Shown: positions 40,985 through 52,160, numbered from the stretch's first letter. The stretch is DNA of 64,000 bases from Seriola aureovittata (GCF_021018895.1 NC_079386.1:6810835-6874834); one strand, 5' to 3'. Notes: a model not told the origin generated them from the sequence alone. Made by a program: numbers and translations.

Positions 40985-41344
40985 TACTCTGCTGACAGTA
41001 AGTCTGTCTGTCACCTCCAGTCTCTATCTCACACACACAGGCTGTCCTGCTTCAAATTAAATCCTTATACCCCACCCTCTCCGTAAAGACTTACACGAAC
41101 ACACACACACACACACACACACTCAACATCCAGCTCAGACTTATTAATGATCATTTTATAATTCTTTAATCCATGTGAGTGTGTGTGTGTCTGTGTGTGA
41201 GATGTGTGTATATCAGAGAGGATGTGTGTGTTGTTGAGTTTTCACACAAAAACTACCATTTGGTTAGTGTGACACACAAATCTGCACACACAGCATGCTG
41301 TGCCTGTCTGTCTCTGTGTTTGTGAGTCTACATGACTTTATGTG

Positions 41345-41384
<40 letters not shown>

Positions 41385-41537
41385 ATCGGGTAGGGGGCAG
41401 TTGGGCAGGTGCAGAGACAGCTGGTGTGGGCAACTCTAACCGAGGGGGAGGACGAGAGTGAGAGCGAGATTCCTAGAGAATGACATGAATATAGGGTAGC
41501 AATTGAGCTGCAAAAGAGGGGTAAATGAGTGTTTGTA

Positions 41538-41568
<31 letters not shown>

Positions 41569-41584
41569 TGTGTGTGTGTGTGTG

Positions 41585-41619
<35 letters not shown>

Positions 41620-41628
41620 GTCTGTCTG

Positions 41629-41671
<43 letters not shown>

Positions 41672-43635
41672 GTGTGTGTGTGTGTGTGTGTGCTGTTGAC
41701 GCCAGTGGTGAACCACTTTGATAGCACACACTGAGCTAGTGTGTGTGAGTGAGACAGATTGAGAAACAGAGAGAGCGGGGCAGACTATTAAACTGCTTTT
41801 CATACAGCAACAGATTAATCAGAAAAAGAAATGATTGGATAAAGAGAGGAGTCGTGGCGAGACGGGGGAAGAAAGACACAAAGACAAACTCACAGTGAAT
41901 ACAGTTTTTGCAAAAAATTTAAATAATAAATAAATAATAATAAATCAGTTCTATAAGTTTTTTATATCAGGGGTCAGTTTATCACCATCAGGCAATAATT
42001 GCTTGGTTTATATTAAAAGTGCACAAGTGTATTTTCATTTACGGTGGCTGTCACTGCTGTAACTGTGGAGCGGAGCAGATTTCACAATTCTGAGATCAAC
42101 AACAGCATGTTTTCACTTGAGCCAACAGTGTGACAGTCAGCAGTTTACATGAACAAAAATAAACGTTACCCAATCTGTGGATTAGATCTGAAAGTGTTTG
42201 AGCTAATTTCTATACCAGACATTTAGTGACAGTGTAGTTTTTATACTAATAAATCAAGACATATTCCTAATTTATGTTATGGACAATATATACAAATATT
42301 ACCTGGCGTTACATCCATAGTTCATCATTTTAGGAAATACGCTTTCATGCTGAGTGCCACTCTCACATGTGGCACATATGTGGCTAGGCTAAATACGGAG
42401 CCTCATCGAGTCGCCAGTTAGCTTAGCTTAGCATAAAGAATGGAAATGGGAGGAAACGGTTAGCCTGGCTCCGCCTGAAGGTAACAAAATCCACCTACCA
42501 GAACTTCCGTAACGGATTAAGTGACAGGTCTGCAGGTTTGCACAAAAACAAAACTGTAATGCCATTGCACATTTTTCCTGTCTTTAAGCTAAGCTAAGTG
42601 AACTGGCGACTCGATGAGGCTGCTGGCTGTAGCTTCATATTTACCGCACGTAGATGACAGTGTAAGTCTCACAGAGTAACTACATTAAATTACGCTGCTT
42701 TGTTTCCGTTATGTCCTGAAGGATTTTTAACAGTCATGTGAAGCCATGTGCTGTGTGTACGGGTGGGTTATGAAAAGAACTGGAGTTTGCTTTCATTTGT
42801 ACAAAGTATTTTCACAAACCGCACATTAGCAAAGTGTAATCAGCCAAATAAATATTGCATTTGAATAGACAGCATCTTTTTTTTCATCCTAGGTCAGGAT
42901 TCCTACTTTCCTGTTTCTCTTTGTCTCTCCTCTCTTTTCTCATGTCATGTACAACATGTGGGGTGATGGAAGGACACTGCCCTCTAGTGTGCAGAGATGG
43001 ACATTCATCAGTCAATGTACCACGTCATGCAGACAGACAGAAACGCTGGTTCTGCTGATCTATTTGCAGACGACCACATAACATAAACACATGGACTAAG
43101 AATAGAGGGGATGATGAGGATTTCTTTCCATCTGTCCATGAAGGAGGTTCTGACAGTGAGCTGTCACTTTGGGTTATTCAGGATCCGTGTTGACCAACCA
43201 GCTTTTTCCAAAATGTGCTCTATTCTCATCTCCTCTTATTATTTGTGTTACAGGAGGAGGCCATCCCAGAGCTCGAGATAGATGTGGATGAGCTGCTGGA
43301 TATGCCAAGTGATGTTGAACGGGCAGCCAGGGTCAAGGTAGGACACACGTACATACTTACATACCAAGCATGCAGGGACACATACATGTGCAAAAACAAA
43401 GCATAATTTCATACTGTCTTTATTTGTCTTATAGGACTTACTGGTTGACTGTTTTAAACCTACTGAGGTAAGAAATCTTGACGCTTGACCCCTAAATCAA
43501 TGCTCTGTGGATTCTTTTTTTTCTTGAATCCCCCTCATGTGCTTTGTCCCTCCTGTCTTGCCGTAGGACTTCGTCTCAGAGCTGCTCGACAAGATCCGAG
43601 GGATGCAGAAACTCTCCACGCCTCAGAAGAAATGA
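21535..43635 (+). CDS. ppp1r14b: Protein phosphatase 1 regulatory subunit 14B (PHI-1)
   Basis: Four coding exons: 21,535-21,735, 43,254-43,337, 43,435-43,467 and 43,567-43,635. All are joined in phase 0 by GT/AG introns and give 128 residues. The product is a CPI-17/PHI-1 family inhibitor of protein phosphatase 1 and myosin phosphatase. It becomes a potent inhibitor when PKC or ROCK phosphorylates one threonine. That site is Thr38 here, within [15 protein letters not shown], the family's signature. The conserved PHIN region follows ([11 protein letters not shown], then [12 protein letters not shown], then [10 protein letters not shown]), and the protein ends [14 protein letters not shown] like human PPP1R14B. 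Human is 147 residues; the difference lies in the variable N-terminus. The start ATG has a strong Kozak context (gcgaccATGG). PPP1R14B is preferred over 14A, 14C and 14D because of the C-terminus and the plcb3 neighbour. Which teleost paralogue it is cannot be told. Confidence 0.95.
25819..25897. repeat. ppp1r14b: (CA)n microsatellite
   Basis: About 38 CA units with two AAAC/ATAC interruptions near the left end, inside ppp1r14b intron 1. Confidence 0.95.
30790..31090. repeat. Dispersed repeat, teleost type, carrying receptor half-sites
   Basis: Begins near 'cttgaacacgataactcagg', continues through 'ctgattagattttggtggtt' and reaches 'ggtcacaactcaagcatacg'. I recognise this wording from repeats present in many fish genomes. 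Boundaries are approximate and no coding sequence is seen. It contains the AGGTCA cluster described separately. Confidence 0.5.
30903..30930 (+). promoter_or_regulatory. Cluster of nuclear-receptor half-sites: DR1, DR0 and IR3
   Basis: AGGTCA occurs at 30,903, 30,910 and 30,916, and its reverse complement TGACCT at 30,925. The first two form a perfect direct repeat with one spacer base (DR1, the PPAR-RXR/HNF4 layout). The third and fourth form a perfect inverted repeat with a 3-base spacer (IR3, the oestrogen-response-element layout). The sites are seen directly; function is not shown. Confidence 0.6.
32002..32150. repeat. (GA)n-(TG)n-(GA)n compound microsatellite
   Basis: A (GA)n tract at 32,002-32,020, then (TG)n at about 32,031-32,125, followed directly by more GAGA sequence. 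It lies inside ppp1r14b intron 1. Confidence 0.95.
40566..40599. repeat. Perfect 15-bp inverted repeat (hairpin)
   Basis: The arm ATATCATTAGGGGAA is followed by the 4-base loop GATA and then the exact reverse complement. There is no T-run or gene end beside it, and no matching second copy was noticed. Confidence 0.85.
40630..40662. repeat. (TTTC)n microsatellite
   Basis: About eight uninterrupted TTTC units in ppp1r14b intron 1. Confidence 0.95.
40923..40982. repeat. (TG)30 microsatellite
   Basis: Uninterrupted TG run in ppp1r14b intron 1. Confidence 0.95.
41538..41692. repeat. Compound (TG)n(TCTG)n(TG)n microsatellite
   Basis: A TG block, then a long TCTG block with two TGTC phase shifts, then a TG block, symmetric about the centre. 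Apparent ORFs of up to 179 codons across it, on both strands, are artefacts. Confidence 0.95.
42330..42720. repeat. Fold-back dispersed repeat
   Basis: A 21-bp arm at 42,399-42,419 is exactly repeated in reverse complement at 42,601-42,621. Both arms are bordered by GCTTAGCTTA-type runs. The middle reads 'ggtaacaaaatccacctacc', a phrase I know from a common fish repeat. A related partial copy is at 6,410-6,560. It is probably MITE-like, but no target duplication was established. Confidence 0.55.
43254..43337 (+). CDS. ppp1r14b: ppp1r14b coding exon 2
   Basis: 28 codons from [10 protein letters not shown] to ERAARVK, the acidic helix of the inhibitor domain. It is preceded by a pyrimidine-rich tract and tgttacag, and followed by gtagga. 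Confidence 0.95.
43435..43467 (+). CDS. ppp1r14b: ppp1r14b coding exon 3 (33-nt small exon)
   Basis: Eleven codons, [11 protein letters not shown], between cttatag and gtaaga. It matches the human segment ELLVDCYKPTE. The introns on either side are only 97 and 99 bases long. Confidence 0.93.
43567..43635 (+). CDS. ppp1r14b: ppp1r14b coding exon 4 with stop
   Basis: 22 codons plus TGA. It encodes [12 protein letters not shown] and the conserved tail [10 protein letters not shown], preceded by the acceptor tgccgtag. Confidence 0.95.
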   Translation, partial: DFVSELLDKIRGMQKLSTPQKK

Positions 43636-46600
43636 TGGCGTCCCTCCTCCTCCTCCTCCTCCATCCCCACGTCCTCCCCCCTCCACCTCAGCCCTCACCT
43701 CTCGTCTTCCTATCACTCCCTGTTCTTTTTTTATTTTAACGTCAGTTTTCTTCCATTGAAGATTTTTCATGAAATATGTTAACTGAACCCTGTTTCCTCT
43801 TGTTGTTTTAAGGAGCCTCTGTTTTTATCTTTTTTTGTCTTTTCATCTCTTCCTCTTCTCTTATTGCCTGGATCCAGTCCCTTAAATCGCTATTATTTTT
43901 CATTTTTTGACCTTCCTCTATTGTTTGTTGGACTTCCTAAAAATTATCAGCAGAGAAACAAAAGCTAAAGAATCCATAAAGCGATTCACTGGTCTTTATC
44001 CAGGCACTCTCCTTCCCTCTTTTTTTCTACTCCTGCCCTTCCATCACCCTTTATTTGGCTTTACTCCTCTGCCTCATCCAGCTCTTCTTCCCCCTGCCCT
44101 CCCACCATCCCTCGCTCCACTCTCCATCTGTCTGAGGAGGAAGAGGAGGGGAGCTGAGATGAGATGAATCCCATAATTACTTGGAGCGGAGCAGCTGAGA
44201 GTGGGAAGAGGAACAAGAGGCAAGAGTCGGCAACAGCCAAGAAAAGAGAGGAAGGATGAACGATGAAGGAGGAGGGTCGGAGGGAGGAAGCAGCCAATCA
44301 TTGCTTATGTCTCTACCAATGAGATTCCTTATTTTGTTATTTCTAAGGGGTTTAGAATTGTATATGATCCAACTACCAACCATTATTCTTATGCTGTTTG
44401 TTTCCTAGTTCAGTTTGAGGGCTTAGGGATATTCACTTGACTTTAGATTTTTAATTAATGAACTTTTTGGGGTCAGTACAGCTAATTTTCCCCCTCAATC
44501 AGAGGCATTTGCTACAGTGGTGCATTTAAAGACTGTCTTTTTTTGTGCGTGTCTGTTGAAAAATCTGCACTATGTCATTTTGGGAGGAAAATCTGAACCT
44601 CTGACCACAAAGAATATTGTATGGTGTATCTTTAGTACAGCAAAGAGGCAAATTTGATCCTTGGAGTAGTGGTTGAAGCTAAAAGAGAGTCACTGGTTGG
44701 CTGTGGTGGTCGTACGCTCTGACCAATTTTAGAGTAAAAATCTTCCTATGAGGGTAGAGTAGAAGTAGGTCGTTTTAAGTTGAGTGTGCTTGACTAGATT
44801 TCAAATTCTTGCAGAAAAAAAGGTATGTTTTCTTTCCTCAAATGCGTAGTGCAGTCCTAAGAGAGGCTGTTTAGGAGCCACTGCTGTCCAGTCTGCACAT
44901 ACTTATGAACGTCTGTGTGTTGCTAAATGCTACGTGTGTATGTTGCAACATAACGTACAGCAACATTCATAATAGGAGTGTTTTTCTGGCCTGTATATTC
45001 TGCTGTTCTGTAGGACAAATTTGATTTTTAGTATAGGACTGGTTCCTGTTTTCTTTTGTTTTTGTTTTCTGGATGCATTTTGTTATATGCACACACACGC
45101 ACACACACACACACACGCTGACAGTCCGACAGGGGGACCTGGAACAAAGCTGCCTTGTTTGTTTGTTTTTTTTTTTATCCCCCCACTCTCTGTCTCTATT
45201 TCACTCTCTCGCTTCTTTCTACGAAATGATTTAGTCCCCCACATTGTTTTGTGTTTGTCGGACAACAGTTTGGAGCGGTCACATGCTCATGGAAACGCTG
45301 AAAATGTCTTTTCAGCTCAATGTTGAGGTGGAGACTTTGTGCCGACCTCTGCCTGTCACATCCGTAGAGCCACCAATGAGATTTCTGAGTAGGAGGGACG
45401 GAGGCCACTGTTTCAAACTGAAGCTGTCTAAATGCATTCACCCCTCTTTTTTTCTTTTGTCTTTCTCACTCTCTCTCACACACGCACAAGCCACCCTTGA
45501 GGCGGAGGAAACACATTAGCAAACACAGCTGCCTATTACACAGATGTGTACACACACACACACGCACATACACACACACCAAGTGCAGAGAGAGAAAGGG
45601 AGCGAGAGACAGGTCCTCAGCTGTCACAAGATCCGTGTATCCCTACTGCAGCTGCCAATCATCTCCAAGAATAAGCCATCTGTTTCTGATCCTGAGCCAA
45701 TCAGATCAGAGACCGAAACACATCGGCCAATAGGAGAAGCAGTAACATTTGCTGTGATTCCTGTGACCAATTGCTGACACCTGCGGTGGCAGTAGACCTC
45801 CACTGTCTGTCTCTTTCTCTCTCTGCACCAACACACACACATTCGAACACATACACACACTCTGGCCCATTTTCATCTTGCTGCTCTGTTATTTCTCCCT
45901 GGCATCCCCTCTCTTCCTCCTCCTCCTCCCATCCATTTTCATCCTTCTGTCCACCCTCCCTTTCTATCCTTTCTTCAGTTTCCTTTTTTTTTTGTTAAAA
46001 AAACAGATGTTGCCTTAGGTATTATTTATGTTACACAAACCAAATAAACGGGAGACATTCATTTTTAAAAAGGTAACACAACCTGCTAAAAACGTGTTAC
46101 TGAGCAGAACTGCGGCATGTGGAGAATCTCGGATCTTCTGTCGCTCCTTTTCTCTCTTTTTTTTGAAAAACAATATGAGATTCTGTTGTTTTTTGTTTTT
46201 AGAAGTGAGTGTTTAATACTTAGGCCTTGATACAGTGATTTTGTTTAGATAAAACAATGTTCTTTACATTTACATTGAATACTGGTCTGTTTTTATTGTG
46301 ATCATGACACTTCTTGATGCCATGCCTTGGATTAACATATAGTTGAACAAAAATCCATTCAGATACACTTTTGTGTGATTGCTTTTGCTTTGCGGGTGGC
46401 ATTTCCAATCAAGCGCTGTCTGCAGTTTTTTGGAGACATTTTGATTGGTCAGCTTGTACCATGCAAACTCAATCAGTATCTGAATTTGAATGGATTTTCA
46501 TTTCTAAAATCCAGGTTTGGATTATACCTTCTTAGACTGTTATTGAGAAGTCTGTTTTTTTACTGTTGGGGAAAATTGCAAAAAAATATATATACTGATT

Positions 46601-46780
46601 ATTATCATTGAGGCTAAATACAAGAGCTAAACCATGTGGATTGCAAGAGTGGTGGCGTTTTTTTGGACAATGATTAGATCAAACCAACAAACAAATGTAG
46701 CAATATCAACAACAGGTCTTGTTTTTGCCCAATTTTGTTACACTTTTATGCAACTTTAATAAAAACATGTAAAATTGACC
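43636..46780 (+). other. ppp1r14b: ppp1r14b 3' UTR
   Basis: Begins just after the stop codon with a (TCC)n tract and runs through T-rich sequence with small CA tracts at 45,091-45,117 and 45,550-45,580. Possible early poly(A) signals include AATAAA at 46,043. The best is at 46,758. No splice-linked coding sequence was recognised. A 3.1-kb UTR is inferred from the position of the signals, not shown by transcript data. Confidence 0.55.
46758..46763 (+). terminator. ppp1r14b: Poly(A) signal AATAAA for ppp1r14b
   Basis: AATAAA followed within 25-60 bases by a GT/T-rich stretch (attgtgtctcttttattatt), as expected downstream of a cleavage site. A further AATAAA at 46,908 could be an alternative. 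Confidence 0.55.
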
Positions 46781-46783
46781 TAT

Positions 46784-47704
46784 TGTGTCTCTTTTATTAT
46801 TGGGATTGTTGGTTTTCCTGTTAGTTCTGTGCAATTTCTTCATTTGCAAAGAGCTTTTTGTTTTTTCATTAAACCTTCATTATAGACATTTTTATGGGGC
46901 TAATGACAATAAAATGGCTCTGTTTGATTAAGTGTCCCTGTTAGGCATGTCCATGACCAGCATACACCACATGTTGAAATGCAGTGCAGACATTATTAAT
47001 GCTGTTAGTTCCACCTGTCCTCTTGCTATGGCTTGCCAAAATGTCTGCCATGAAAAAGTCCTATTGTCCAAATGATATGAATTCCACCATTATCTTTTGC
47101 ATGGCTGTCTTGACGTTTTGTATTGCTTTGGTGCCATCTTGTGGATGATTGCAAAATGACAGCTACACTCACACCCTAGAGAGCATAAAGACAGAGTGGG
47201 TCTGCACTTCTCAGCAGGAGCAGAGGGAAAAATTTGACCCTTCTGAAGTTTGGCATAAACACAGTATCTACCACGTCATAAAGCTCTGTATCACAGACTT
47301 TGTGTCTTGCAAATTCTTATTCAGCTGTCCTTTACTGGCCTTACCGTAACTAAGTTCAGTGTGGCCAAAGCAGCTTTACAAGGTTGTCAGTGTAAGAATA
47401 ATACGAGTAAAAATAATTATTAAGACATTAAAACGGTTCACATACTACTATATACTATCACACAATATGCACCTACATTGCACCTACATTACGAACTGCA
47501 TTATTATAGCAAATAGAATACTGTAATGAAAGAAAAGCATTTCTTGTCCATCAAAGATTGTCTAGTTTTTATTGTGGACGTTTGAAATTAAGTTATTGCT
47601 ATTATATTGTATTATATTATATTATATTATATTATATTATATTATATTATATTATATCATATTTTAAAAAGTGAGATGCGCGCTTTTCGCATGAAGTCCA
47701 ACCT
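46784..47704. other. Short intergenic region ppp1r14b-brms1
   Basis: About 0.9 kb with no recognisable gene. Its right part (47,601-47,663) is an (ATTAT)n pentanucleotide tract that ends about 40 bases before the first CCAAT element of the brms1 promoter. Confidence 0.6.
47601..47663. repeat. (ATTAT)n pentanucleotide microsatellite
   Basis: About eleven ATTAT units with slight irregularity at both ends. Confidence 0.95.
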
Positions 47705-47848
47705 ATTGGTTCATTGTGATGAGTTCCAGCAACAAACTCGATTGTGATTGGCTTGTGCAACCTGCTTTAGCTTTTTGATTGGACAGGCGACGTTCGGGAT
47801 GCTCGCTCCTATTGGTCAGCCCCAACAGTAGCGCTTCCCGCTGATTGG
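47705..47848 (+). promoter_or_regulatory. brms1: brms1 promoter: five inverted CCAAT boxes
   Basis: ATTGG (CCAAT on the minus strand) occurs at 47,705, 47,747, 47,778, 47,811 and 47,844. Successive distances are 42, 31, 33 and 33 bases. Most copies sit in the longer NF-Y context GATTGGC or TATTGGT. No TATA box is seen. The array ends about 130 bases before the donor of the first exon, so transcription likely starts around 47,880-47,930. Confidence 0.7.
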
Positions 47849-47879
47849 CTGAGCTTACGGGTTGTAGAGTCCGGCAAAG

Positions 47880-47975
47880 TGTCGAACTGGGGACTGAAGT
47901 GAAGAGGAAGTACTTTTTAAAATGGAAATCTGGCAAATCATAGTTTAACTTTCTTCAGCCGAACGGAGGGAGAAG
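47880..47975 (+). other. brms1: brms1 non-coding first exon (5' UTR)
   Basis: A GC-richer stretch ending ggagaag followed by gtgaggag, a good donor. It would splice to the acceptor tttccag at 49,777, two bases upstream of the ATG. The 5' end is inferred. Confidence 0.55.
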
Positions 47976-49777
47976 GTGAGGAGTCTCTTCTGTTTACTGT
48001 CCAGTCTGAGGAAAGGAAGGTTATTTGTTTACAAACAGCATCGCCCGCTGCATGGTGGCATGGAGGGATAACGTTATCTATTAATCCGTGTGCAGTAGGA
48101 AGAGAGGGTCAGTATGAACGCTACTCTGTCAATGCTTCAGCTTGTTTAGTGACATTTAAACACCGATTATATTGATTTTTATCAAATGTTTAGAGCTAAT
48201 GTCTGTCAGTAGATGAACTTATTCTGGCTGTGATGAGCGGACAGTCATCCCCTTGCTGTGTGCGGTTTCAATTGTTAGCTAGTGTTGCACTTGACTTCAC
48301 TGTGGTTTATTTGCCGCTAAATCGAGATGAAAGTGCAACAACGAGTCTCGGTTAATTTACTGGACATTGTGAGTAAATGGACGGACAGTATGACAGACTT
48401 TAGGCACAGTCCGGCTCTTTGTTTTAGTTTAAAAGCCGCCGTTGAGCTTGTAACGTTAACAGTTTTACTCAATGACATCACGGAAGCTACTAGTGGTCAA
48501 GAGAGGCAAAGTGAGGCAGTACGTCCGGTTAGTAAACAAAATAAAAGCCCTAATTATTGCTGTAAAGGAAATAAAGAGTTTATATCCTACCAGTAATTAC
48601 TTTCCTTTAAGTGCTTCTTAGGGTATTTCTTTTTCTCGCATTTAATTTTTCCTTTTCGTCAATAACAATCAAGTAATTTCCGGTCTTGTGCCATGTTTTT
48701 CTAGCTGACTTTGACAGAGGTACGGAAGCCATACGGTAGCTCGGTGTCCCGCTGCTGTTCCATGTAATTCAGCTCAGTCTGCAGAGTAAGCTGAAATGTT
48801 CTGTTAAACCACGGACAGCTCTCTGCCTCACCAACAGAGCGGTGTGTTTTTATCCCGTGTCTGCTTTCTATGTCTTTAAGGCGTATCATTATTACATTAC
48901 ATTACATTACATTACATTACATTACAGCAGAGTCAGAAAGGATGTTGTTATTCATCAACATCACTCGGGACAATGGCGAGAAAAGTTAGCACCAGTAAAA
49001 CAATAGACACTGGTGTATTGTTAGTCTGTATGTAGAACTGCCATTAGTGTAAATACCTTTGAGTAGAGAGACACAAGCTCACTGCAGTAGGAGTGGGGCC
49101 AAGGTCAGAGCCCCCTGACAGACGTATAATTACTTCAAACTTAACTTTTTCATCAGAATTAGTGTATTTGTTCAGCATTGGATGCATTTAATATTTTCTT
49201 TTTCCAGAATATTACAGTTGTGATTTGGATGGCTATGTGTGCCCATGCAACGACATGAATTATTTTTTAGTGCGTTAAAAAGATATTGAGAAACAAAAAA
49301 TATGAATATTTATTCAAATTATAATGCAAAGTCATTGGGCTTTTTTTCTTCTGAAAGAGTTCAGGATGTTGAGTCAAACACCTTTGCAGTTGTGCATTGG
49401 ATTGGGTGATATGAATCCCCTTAATCACAGTATATGTCATTTTATATTACTATATATATTGTATCTTGTTTGTTTAATAGTACAGTTGATAAAGTGTTTA
49501 TTGATAAACTAAAAAGATAGGATTGCCTGATGTAATTAATCAAATTAATTAAATTCCTGACACATTAACTTCTTTCATCACACTCATGTAAAAATGCTAC
49601 ACGAATGCAAAACTGATCTGGAGCATTGCTGTAATACTAATTTTTAAGATGGTAAAACCTCTGACTTTAGATAAATGATTAGTTTCTCAATAAATATATT
49701 GACATAATGCGCAAAACTAGTCGTGAATGCATTTTCTGACTTTTCAACCTCAACTTTTTATGACTGCATGTTTCCAG
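47976..49777 (+). other. brms1: brms1 intron 1
   Basis: Runs from gtgagg to tttccag. It contains an (ATTAC)7 tract at 48,891-48,925. No gene recognised; ORFs here are chance frames. Confidence 0.6.
48891..48925. repeat. (ATTAC)7 pentanucleotide microsatellite
   Basis: Seven perfect ATTAC units in brms1 intron 1. Confidence 0.97.
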
Positions 49778-49779
49778 CT

Positions 49780-50079
49780 ATGCCTGCCCAACCCCCTGTG
49801 AGGGAGCCAGAGGAGGAGATGGAGGCAGAAGGAGAGTCACAGCTCCCTGAGGCCAATGGAGAGGTGGAGGAACCGAGAGAGGATGGAGGAAGAGGAGGTG
49901 GAGGTGGCGAGGAGACCATGGAGGAGAGCGTGGAAGAGAGGGAGAGTGACTTAGAAGAGAGTGAAGAGGAAGAAGAAGAGGAGGAGGAGGAAGAGGAGAG
50001 TTCAGGTAAAAATTCAAGTGCTCTGCTGATTTATCACTTGTATGAAAATATCAAAGAAAAGACTGTATCCCAGTTCTTC

Positions 50080-50117
<38 letters not shown>

Positions 50118-52128
50118 CCTGCGAAGAGATGGACGATGAGGACTGTGAGCGGAGGAGAGGGGAATGTCTAGATGAGATGTTGGATCTGGAAAAACAATTT
50201 CAGGAGCTCAAAGAAAAGTAAGTTAAACCTGGGGGCCGGACAGAAACCAGTCAGCTGTATGAAGGATGAAAAACACTGACTTCAGCATGTGATTGCAGGT
50301 TGTTTCGGGAGCGGCTGAACCAGGTGAAAGTGAAGCTGGACGAGGTGTTGACAGGGAAGGCTGGAGAATACAGAGAACCACTGGCTGCGCTACAGAACAG
50401 CATGCAGATACGAACACAAGTGGCCGGTATGTATCTCATTTGTTGAATCTGTACAAAGACTGAAGTGTAAAAACACAGAGTTTTGGTTTTATAGGTGCTT
50501 CTCATAGGGGGCCGTTAATGTTCAAATTTTAAGTTACAATATGAAATAGTAGGATGGTAACATATGCACATGTACTTATCGTCATTATTATTATTATTAT
50601 TACATATTTCATTATGCTGTACAGTCCAAAACAGCAACATAATGTTGTCCAAAATAATTAACAGAGAATAGCACTTGAGGTACATTATACAAAATGATTT
50701 TTATCATATCAAGCTTCTTTCAGCCAAATTTAACAAACAACAATTTACAAGATGAACAAAACACAGGAAGTCTGTGACACCAGGATTGTGCCTCCAACAA
50801 GATAAAAAAAAATAAAAAAAATCAGATCAGATGTGTGATTTACTGTTTTGATATGTAGAAGAAAATCAGCTGTACTTGATAGGACAGTAACACACCACTA
50901 TAGCTCACCTCCTGTCTGTGTCTCCTGATGCTGTAAGTGGCTGTAAACGCTGTTGATGTTGTGAAATCATGAAGCAATAGTAGGCAAAGCTCTGATGAGT
51001 AATTCGCTTTCCAGCCTGTTACACAAGCTCAGAGTTACGCTACAAATTGAAAATAAACTGACTGTAGCGAAGTGCCGACTCTACTGCTGGAAGACAAATC
51101 ATTTCATTCAACGTTTGTGTAGATTTCCTCATAGTATCTTGAATGGGTTGCATTAGGTCAGGACCAGTAGTTTTCCAATGCACTCTCGCTCTCTTCTCTC
51201 TCACTCTCTCTCTCTCGCTCACTCACTCGCTCACTTGCTCTAAACAAAGGTAAACAAAGATCACGTGACTGCTCTCTGTTCGACCGCTCATCAGCAGTGG
51301 ATAATTATTATTATTATTGATGGCCATTATCAAAGGCAAACTCAACATAGAAAGACAGGGCTGACAGTAGCAGCAGCGGTCTGGACACACACTGCGAGCT
51401 GCAACAGTTCAGCGAGGTAGCCATCGCACAGAGGCGAGGTGATGCAAGAGGGCAACTCATTCCTGTTATGTTATCGCTGGTCAAGTTGACGTCGATAATA
51501 ATAACAATAGTTCTGTCAGTTAAAGTCTTCCGGGACTTTGTCAGGCATCTTGGAACAAAATGAAATTGCCACTGGTTGTACTAAATGATGATGAGGTTGT
51601 GTGGTGTCACTGTCTGTCTATCTGCTTCTGAAAGTGACTAAGGACACGGAAATCTAAAAATACCCACTCTGGCGTTTTTCTGTCTCAAACATCCTGTCTC
51701 TGTCTTCATGTACAGGAGTGTACAGAGAGTTGTGTCTGCAGGTGATCAAACACAAGCATGAGTGTGAAGTACAAGGAGCACGGCAGCACCTGGAGGTAAT
51801 GCTTATTGAATATTGATATCAGTTAATATTAATTGATATTAATATTGATTACGTATTCATATTAAATATCTATTTGTATATACTATATTATCTATTATTT
51901 ATCTTTTTTTAACTTTCAAATTTGTAGTATTTGATATTGTCATTTTGCAGTTCTTTTGTACTGTTCACTTAAAAAAAATTAGTACAAAACTTACACTGTG
52001 CCTGTCTGTATGTGTATTGTGTGTTACAGAGTGAGAAGACGTTGCTGTTTGACGCCATGAAGACGGAGCTGCTGGAAAAGATAAGGAGACTGGAGGAGGA
52101 CAGACAGAATATAGATCTCACCTCAGGT

Positions 52129-52160
<32 letters not shown>

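Larger units (their letters stand above)
21736..43253 (+). other. ppp1r14b: ppp1r14b intron 1 (21.5 kb)
   Basis: Starts gtaaag and ends gtgttacag. I see no nested gene. It carries many (CA)n/(TG)n tracts, two dispersed repeats (about 30,790-31,090 and 42,330-42,720), a 14-G run (32,621-32,634), a perfect hairpin (40,566-40,599) and a TTTC tract (40,630-40,662). Some non-repetitive AT-balanced stretches, such as 28,600-29,000, could be regulatory, but sequence alone does not show that. Confidence 0.9.

Noticed and set aside
47703..47936. 77-codon minus-strand ORF over the brms1 promoter
   Set aside because: It starts at a non-ATG codon and covers the CCAAT array and brms1 first exon. No support as a gene.
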